From Bacteroidia bacterium (GTDB lineage Bacteria > Bacteroidota > Bacteroidia > AKYH767-A > OLB10), in assembly GCA_016788065.1 (NCBI GenBank), contig JAEUTI010000089.1:1-64000 (forward strand): a stretch of DNA of 64,000 nt, given 5' to 3'. The translations under genes and the position numbers were made by a program. Below, piece by piece: positions 62,421 through 64,000 of this stretch (position 1 is the first letter of the stretch; every line of letters starts with the position of its first letter). The notes beneath the pieces are model-generated. The model searched no databases and was not told the origin of the DNA. It saw nothing but the letters and a program-made list of their open reading frames with translations.

Positions 62421-64000
62421 CTAATGAAGATAATCTGGGATACAAACGATTCTGAAATTATGAATTTGCACTGAATCTAAGACTGAAAGTGTATATACTC
62501 CGGAATTCACATGCGGAAGTGAAATATTTCCATCACTACCTGCGAATATTACTCCTTTCGCTATGGTTGCCCCTCGCTGATCAAAAAGGACATATTCGAG
62601 ATCTGAATGAATTACGTCGTTTAATTTGATTGTAAAATTACCTGAACCGGGATTCGGATAAACAGTAATTAATTCCATTATACTTGTTGAAGCAGGTTCC
62701 CGGCAAACCACAGCAACTGCTAAAACATTCGAATTTTTAGTGCAACCATTTGATCCTGTAACGGTCACTTTATAATTTCCGGTGGTTTTGGCATAATATT
62801 CATCGGAAATAGCACCGGCAATGTAAGAAGAACCTTTGCGCCATTGATAAGTGATGCCTGCACCAGAATTCGCTCGCAGTAATACGCTGTCACCATCACA
62901 AAATGAAAGCGGACCGCCGGCAATAATTGATGCAGGAGGTGAAGGTAATATAGAAACCAAAATTGAATTCGAATTTCTGGAACAGCCATTTGAATCAGTT
63001 ATCCTGACTTTAAACTGACCTGCAGTCTTTGCAACATACTGTAGCCCTGTTGCTCCTACAACATCATTGCTGTACTTTTTCCATTGATACGAATAACCTG
63101 ATGCATTATTTGCTTCAAGTGTTACACTGTCGCCGACACAAAACGAAGTATTGCCAGAAGCTGTAATATTCGCAGGTGGTAATGGATTTACTACAACAAA
63201 TGTATTTCCCGAATTGCGGGAACATCCAAATACCGAAGTTGCAGTTACTTTATAAGTTCCCGTTCCTGATGCAGTATAAGTAGAATCCGTTGCGCCGGAA
63301 ATAAGGTTGCCGTATTTTCTCCATTGGTACATATACGAACTCCCTGTGTTGGTGACAAGCTGAACATTGCCGCCGGCACAGAAAGTTGTAGGTCCGGAAG
63401 GTGTTACTATTAATGGGGGAATTATATCAACATTAATAGTTACCGGAGTACGTGGTGTCAGTGGACAGATATCATCTCCGATATAAAACGTAGTTGAATT
63501 CTGCAACCCTGGAGTGGTGTATTGTGATCCTGATGATAATAAATTCCCACCGGTTAAAGCATCATAAAATGAAATGTAGTTTCCATTTACAGCAGTGATG
63601 GTATAATTCTTACCCTGACAAATGGTAATTGACTGTGATGAGCCTGCATAATCGACAGCTTCGCAGAGATCGCCTAAAGCAATTATAAATCCATCAGCTG
63701 AGCCTGCAACTGAAACTGAATTACTTGAAAAAATTCCGGGTGCAAGATCTGCTGTTCCGGTAAAAGATCCGCATATTCTTAACCGATCATTACTATCAAT
63801 AGCCATATCCGTTCCTGAATCTGTTGCAATACCTCCGAAACTTTCACCGAAACTAAACTGATTGCCGCTGCCGGTGAATGCAACTATAAAAATATCAGAA
63901 GCTCCCTGCGGAGAATAAGTTGCAATTGTATCAGCATCCGGATTCAAATCAATTTCATCAGAAAAATTTCCGGTAGCATACCATACATCAGATGTACTGT
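62421..64000 (-). CDS. Secreted T9SS protein with Ig-like repeats (partial, N-terminus beyond window)
   Basis: At least 526 codons in frame up to the window edge; no start is seen. From the N-terminal side it first has beta-propeller-like repeats (WYATGNFSDEIDLNPDADTI, LRICGSFTGTADLAPG), as in SBBP-type repeats. Then come about three to four Ig-like repeats with TFCAGGNVQLVTN, YMYQWRKYGNLISGA and TYKVTATSVFGCSRN. The T9SS type A C-terminus (ITVYPNPGSGNFTIKLNDVI, SGVYTLSVLDSVQIHNFRIV) ends it. The Ig repeats are closely related to those of the protein encoded at 38.5-40.3 kb on the other strand. It is presumably a surface or released adhesin-like protein. Confidence 0.87.
   Translation of the reverse strand, partial: STSDVWYATGNFSDEIDLNPDADTIATYSPQGASDIFIVAFTGSGNQFSFGESFGGIATDSGTDMAIDSNDRLRICGSFTGTADLAPGIFSSNSVSVAGSADGFIIALGDLCEAVDYAGSSQSITICQGKNYTITAVNGNYISFYDALTGGNLLSSGSQYTTPGLQNSTTFYIGDDICPLTPRTPVTINVDIIPPLIVTPSGPTTFCAGGNVQLVTNTGSSYMYQWRKYGNLISGATDSTYTASGTGTYKVTATSVFGCSRNSGNTFVVVNPLPPANITASGNTSFCVGDSVTLEANNASGYSYQWKKYSNDVVGATGLQYVAKTAGQFKVRITDSNGCSRNSNSILVSILPSPPASIIAGGPLSFCDGDSVLLRANSGAGITYQWRKGSSYIAGAISDEYYAKTTGNYKVTVTGSNGCTKNSNVLAVAVVCREPASTSIMELITVYPNPGSGNFTIKLNDVIHSDLEYVLFDQRGATIAKGVIFAGSDGNISLPHVNSGVYTLSVLDSVQIHNFRIVCIPDYLH

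Noticed and set aside
38451-64000. Inversion of the 24-kb segment by recombination between the two Ig-repeat arrays
   Set aside because: The arrays are in opposite orientation, but by eye the DNA identity is only moderate with no long exact tracts, so recombination is not supported.

Overview
The window is chromosomal DNA of a member of the Bacteroidota, probably an uncultured environmental lineage. Four secreted proteins carry, or end in, type IX secretion (T9SS) type A C-terminal domains. Promoter-like sequences follow the Bacteroidota pattern of TTG about 20 nt upstream of TAnnTTTG, Shine-Dalgarno sequences are weak, and several genes start with TTG. No tRNA, rRNA, insertion sequence, CRISPR array or origin was seen, and no gap between genes exceeds about 270 bp.

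Layout. (1) 0.1-1.0 kb: a JmjC-like cupin gene. (2) 1-10.8 kb, minus strand: a TrpXYZ-type ABC transporter, two TPM-domain genes with lemA, a small membrane protein, tilS, pabB, and the GDP-L-fucose genes fcl and gmd. (3) 11.1-31.1 kb, plus strand: an exopolysaccharide (EPS) locus that is divergent from gmd/fcl. It encodes a Wzc-type co-polymerase/tyrosine kinase, a PglK/MsbA-like ABC flippase, an alpha/alpha-toroid protein of unknown role, WecB, a FemAB-like transferase, a NodB-like deacetylase, a nucleotide-sugar epimerase, a Wzy/WaaL-like membrane protein, six glycosyltransferases, an AsnB-like amidotransferase and a WcaF-type acetyltransferase. (4) 31.1-35.6 kb: purN, then acpP-fabF-rnc, then a lineage-specific helical protein. 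(5) 35.8-49 kb: surface and housekeeping genes. These are three T9SS cargo proteins, a small HTH protein, a CpeT-like protein, a secreted purple-acid-phosphatase-like enzyme, ispG, ferritin and an S41 protease. (6) 49-64 kb, minus strand: a tightly packed formate/molybdenum-cofactor operon, moaD-moaA-moeA-TSUP-mobA-moeB-moaE-fhs-fdhD-fdhB-fdhA-moaCB. Directly upstream of it (3 nt) is the 3' part of a fourth T9SS adhesin-like gene that runs off the window.

How the genes work together. The EPS locus, with gmd/fcl, should make and export a fucose- and probably ManNAc-containing polymer carrying amide, acyl or aminoacyl decorations. The initiating sugar-phosphate transferase and the outer-membrane export protein are not in the window. 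The formate operon encodes an NAD-dependent formate dehydrogenase (FdsA-like catalytic subunit and a fused NuoE/NuoF-like diaphorase subunit), its FdhD maturation factor, most steps of molybdopterin cofactor synthesis, and formate-tetrahydrofolate ligase. It therefore links formate oxidation to one-carbon metabolism.

Most genes are recognisable families. The least explained items are the toroid protein at 15.2 kb, the structured leader of the last EPS glycosyltransferase, the gapless adhesin/moaD junction, the TSUP transporter inside the cofactor operon, and several inverted repeats in promoter regions. I did not find a clearly new defence or mobile system.
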